From assembly GCA_964542855.1 (NCBI GenBank), contig CAZIWJ010000208.1, positions 1 through 6,641 on the forward strand: a DNA stretch of 6,641 nucleotides, given 5' to 3'. The position numbers were made by a program, and so were the translations under genes. Shown here piece by piece: positions 5,304 to 6,641 of this stretch. The notes under the pieces were generated by a model. That model worked only from the letters and a program-made list of their open reading frames with translations, searched no databases and was not told the origin of the DNA. How positions within the stretch are numbered: the stretch's first letter is position 1; the number at the start of each line of letters is the position of its first letter. Source of the stretch: CAZIWJ01 sp964542855. Its GTDB lineage: Bacteria; Bacteroidota; Bacteroidia; Cytophagales; Cyclobacteriaceae.

Positions 5304-6628
5304 GTGAAAGAACTAAGCCATCTCAACAAATATTTATACAAATACAGGGGTCGCCTGTTATTAGGAGTACTTTTCGTTGTTTGTTCCAATGTATTCGCAA
5401 TCATTCCTGCCCAGGTAGTTCGTCATGCCATTGACCTGGTACAGGAGAATATTACGCTGTATCGGTTGTACGAGGGGTTACCGAACCAAAACCTGATTCG
5501 CGATTCCTTCGCAGGGAGCATACTTATTTTCGGGGTAACCATTTTGTCGCTGGCTCTGCTGCGTGGTTTTTTTACGTTCCTCATGAGGCAAACCATCATT
5601 GTTACCTCACGCCTCATTGAGTACGACCTGAAAAATGAAGTGTACTTTCACTACCAAACTTTACCCATGAGTTTTTACCGCCGGAATAACACCGGCGACC
5701 TCATGGCCAGAATTTCCGAAGATGTTAACAAGGTGAGAATGTACCTGGGGCCTGCAATTATGTACGGGGTTAACATGACCATTCTTTTTTCTCTCCTTAT
5801 CCCAATCATGTTCACTATCAACACCCGGCTAACACTTTTCACGCTCATCCCCCTGCCCCTGTTATCGATCAGCATTTACTTTGTCAGTAACATCATTAAC
5901 AAACGCTCAGAAGAAATACAGCGAAGCTTATCCAGCCTTTCCACTTACGTTCAGGAAGCTTTTTCTGGAATCCGGGTAGTTAAGGCTTTTAACCGGCAGC
6001 AGGATTCTACCCGGGTTTTTGCCAACGCCAGCGACGATTACAATAAAAAATCGATTAAGCTAAGCCTGGTTAACGCTATGTTTATGCCACTGATTATGGG
6101 CCTGATTGGATTAAGTTCCGTGATTGTTATTTTTATTGGAGGTACTGAAGTAATTGCTCAGAATATCTCGGCCGGTAATATTGCTGAATTTATTATTTAC
6201 GTAAATATGCTTACCTGGCCGGTTACTTCACTGGGCTGGATCACCAGCATTATTCAACGGGCCGAAGCTTCCCAGCGTCGCATCAATGAGTTCCTAAATA
6301 CTAAAACTGATATTATTTCTACCGAAGATCTAAAGAAAGAAATAAAGGGCCATATTCTTTTCGACGACGTAAGTTTTGTGTATCCCGACTCGGGAATCAA
6401 AGCATTGAGTAATGTATCATTTGAAGTAAAATCCGGTGAATCAATTGCTATCATAGGAACAACTGGCTCGGGGAAGAGTACCATTGCTAACCTGATCACC
6501 CGAATGTATGATGTTACCGACGGGCAGGTAAAGATCGACAATACTTCCGTTAAAAGTTATAACCTGCCTCACTTACGTAGCCAAGTCGGTTACGTGCCAC
6601 AAGATGTGTTTCTTTTTAGTGATACCAT
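5304..6628 (+). CDS. ABC exporter half-transporter (permease-ATPase), partial at 3' end
   Basis: This is an MsbA/LmrA-type exporter with a membrane domain fused to an ATPase domain; the substrate cannot be predicted. About 441 codons remain of an expected 580-600. Membrane segments lie at about residues 18-39, 71-93, 150-172, 176-197, 257-280 and 292-317. The intracellular loop TLPMSFYRRNNTGDLMARIS (119-138) and EAFSGIRVVKAF (218-229) are typical of the family. In the ATPase domain Y360 is the likely A-loop aromatic residue, GTTGSGKST (385-393) is Walker A, and Q433 in VPQD is the Q-loop. The ABC signature, Walker B and H-loop are lost past the contig end. The start chosen is GTG at 5304, giving (V/M)KELSHLNKYLYKYRGRLLL, which fits the usual beginning of Bacteroidota relatives. 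No in-frame ATG lies between it and the upstream stop at 5175-5177. The frame stays open to 6641, but the last 13 bases are sequencing adapter. Confidence 0.93.
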
Positions 6629-6641
6629 AGATCGGAAGAGC
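6629..6641 (+). other. Illumina TruSeq adapter sequence at contig end
   Basis: The terminal 13 bases are AGATCGGAAGAGC, identical to the first 13 bases of the standard Illumina TruSeq adapter. They lie flush with the end of the sequence, exactly where adapter read-through would sit. They translate in frame as DRKS after the isoleucine of FSDTI, where exporters of this family normally continue with a different, NI-containing stretch before the next conserved block. The first A may be native because it also completes an Ile codon. This is an artefact and should be trimmed. Confidence 0.93.

Noticed and set aside
5423..6541. Minus-strand open frames at 5423-5617, 5675-5875 and 6254-6541
   Set aside because: They are all antisense to the ABC exporter, whose frame is continuous with conserved motifs.
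1..6641. Defence island, CRISPR array, transposon, phage or toxin-antitoxin system
   Set aside because: All seven complete genes and the partial exporter belong to known housekeeping or common envelope families, and no spaced repeats, terminal inverted repeats or integrase/transposase motifs were seen.

Overview
The window looks like chromosomal housekeeping DNA from a member of the Bacteroidota, most likely a Cytophagales-type bacterium. Four things point there. The gene order is leucine-dehydrogenase-like enzyme, NusB, YtxH, DUF1573 lipoprotein, YajC, YbbR, CoaE. NusB is the long form (371 aa). Clear Shine-Dalgarno sequences are absent before most starts. Two gaps carry matches to the Bacteroidota -7 promoter element TAnnTTTG. 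The genus cannot be told from this sequence alone.

Layout. Positions 1-85 are a short end with no assignable gene and a weak candidate terminator for the minus-strand operon. Positions 86-5175 hold seven minus-strand genes, transcribed right to left: dehydrogenase (5175-4072), nusB (4070-2955), ytxH-like (2907-2590), DUF1573 lipoprotein (2549-2022), yajC (1992-1681), ybbR-like (1676-687) and coaE (694-86). Spacing is tight: 1, 47, 40, 29 and 4 bp gaps, then an 8 bp overlap. They are probably one operon, perhaps with an internal promoter before ytxH. Positions 5176-5303 are a divergent intergenic region. From 5304 a plus-strand ABC exporter half-transporter begins at a GTG codon and runs off the right end.

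The genes do not form one pathway. They combine branched-chain amino-acid oxidation, rRNA antitermination, cell-envelope functions (YtxH, lipoprotein, Sec accessory YajC, YbbR) and the last step of coenzyme A synthesis, and seem to be linked mainly by position. The ABC exporter next door is of the lipid/drug exporter type.

The most concrete oddity is technical. The last 13 bases (6629-6641) are exactly AGATCGGAAGAGC, the start of the standard Illumina TruSeq adapter, so the contig ends in untrimmed adapter and the last four or so codons of the ABC ORF are not biological. I found no rRNA, tRNA, CRISPR array, insertion sequence or phage gene, and no sign of an undescribed defence or mobile system.
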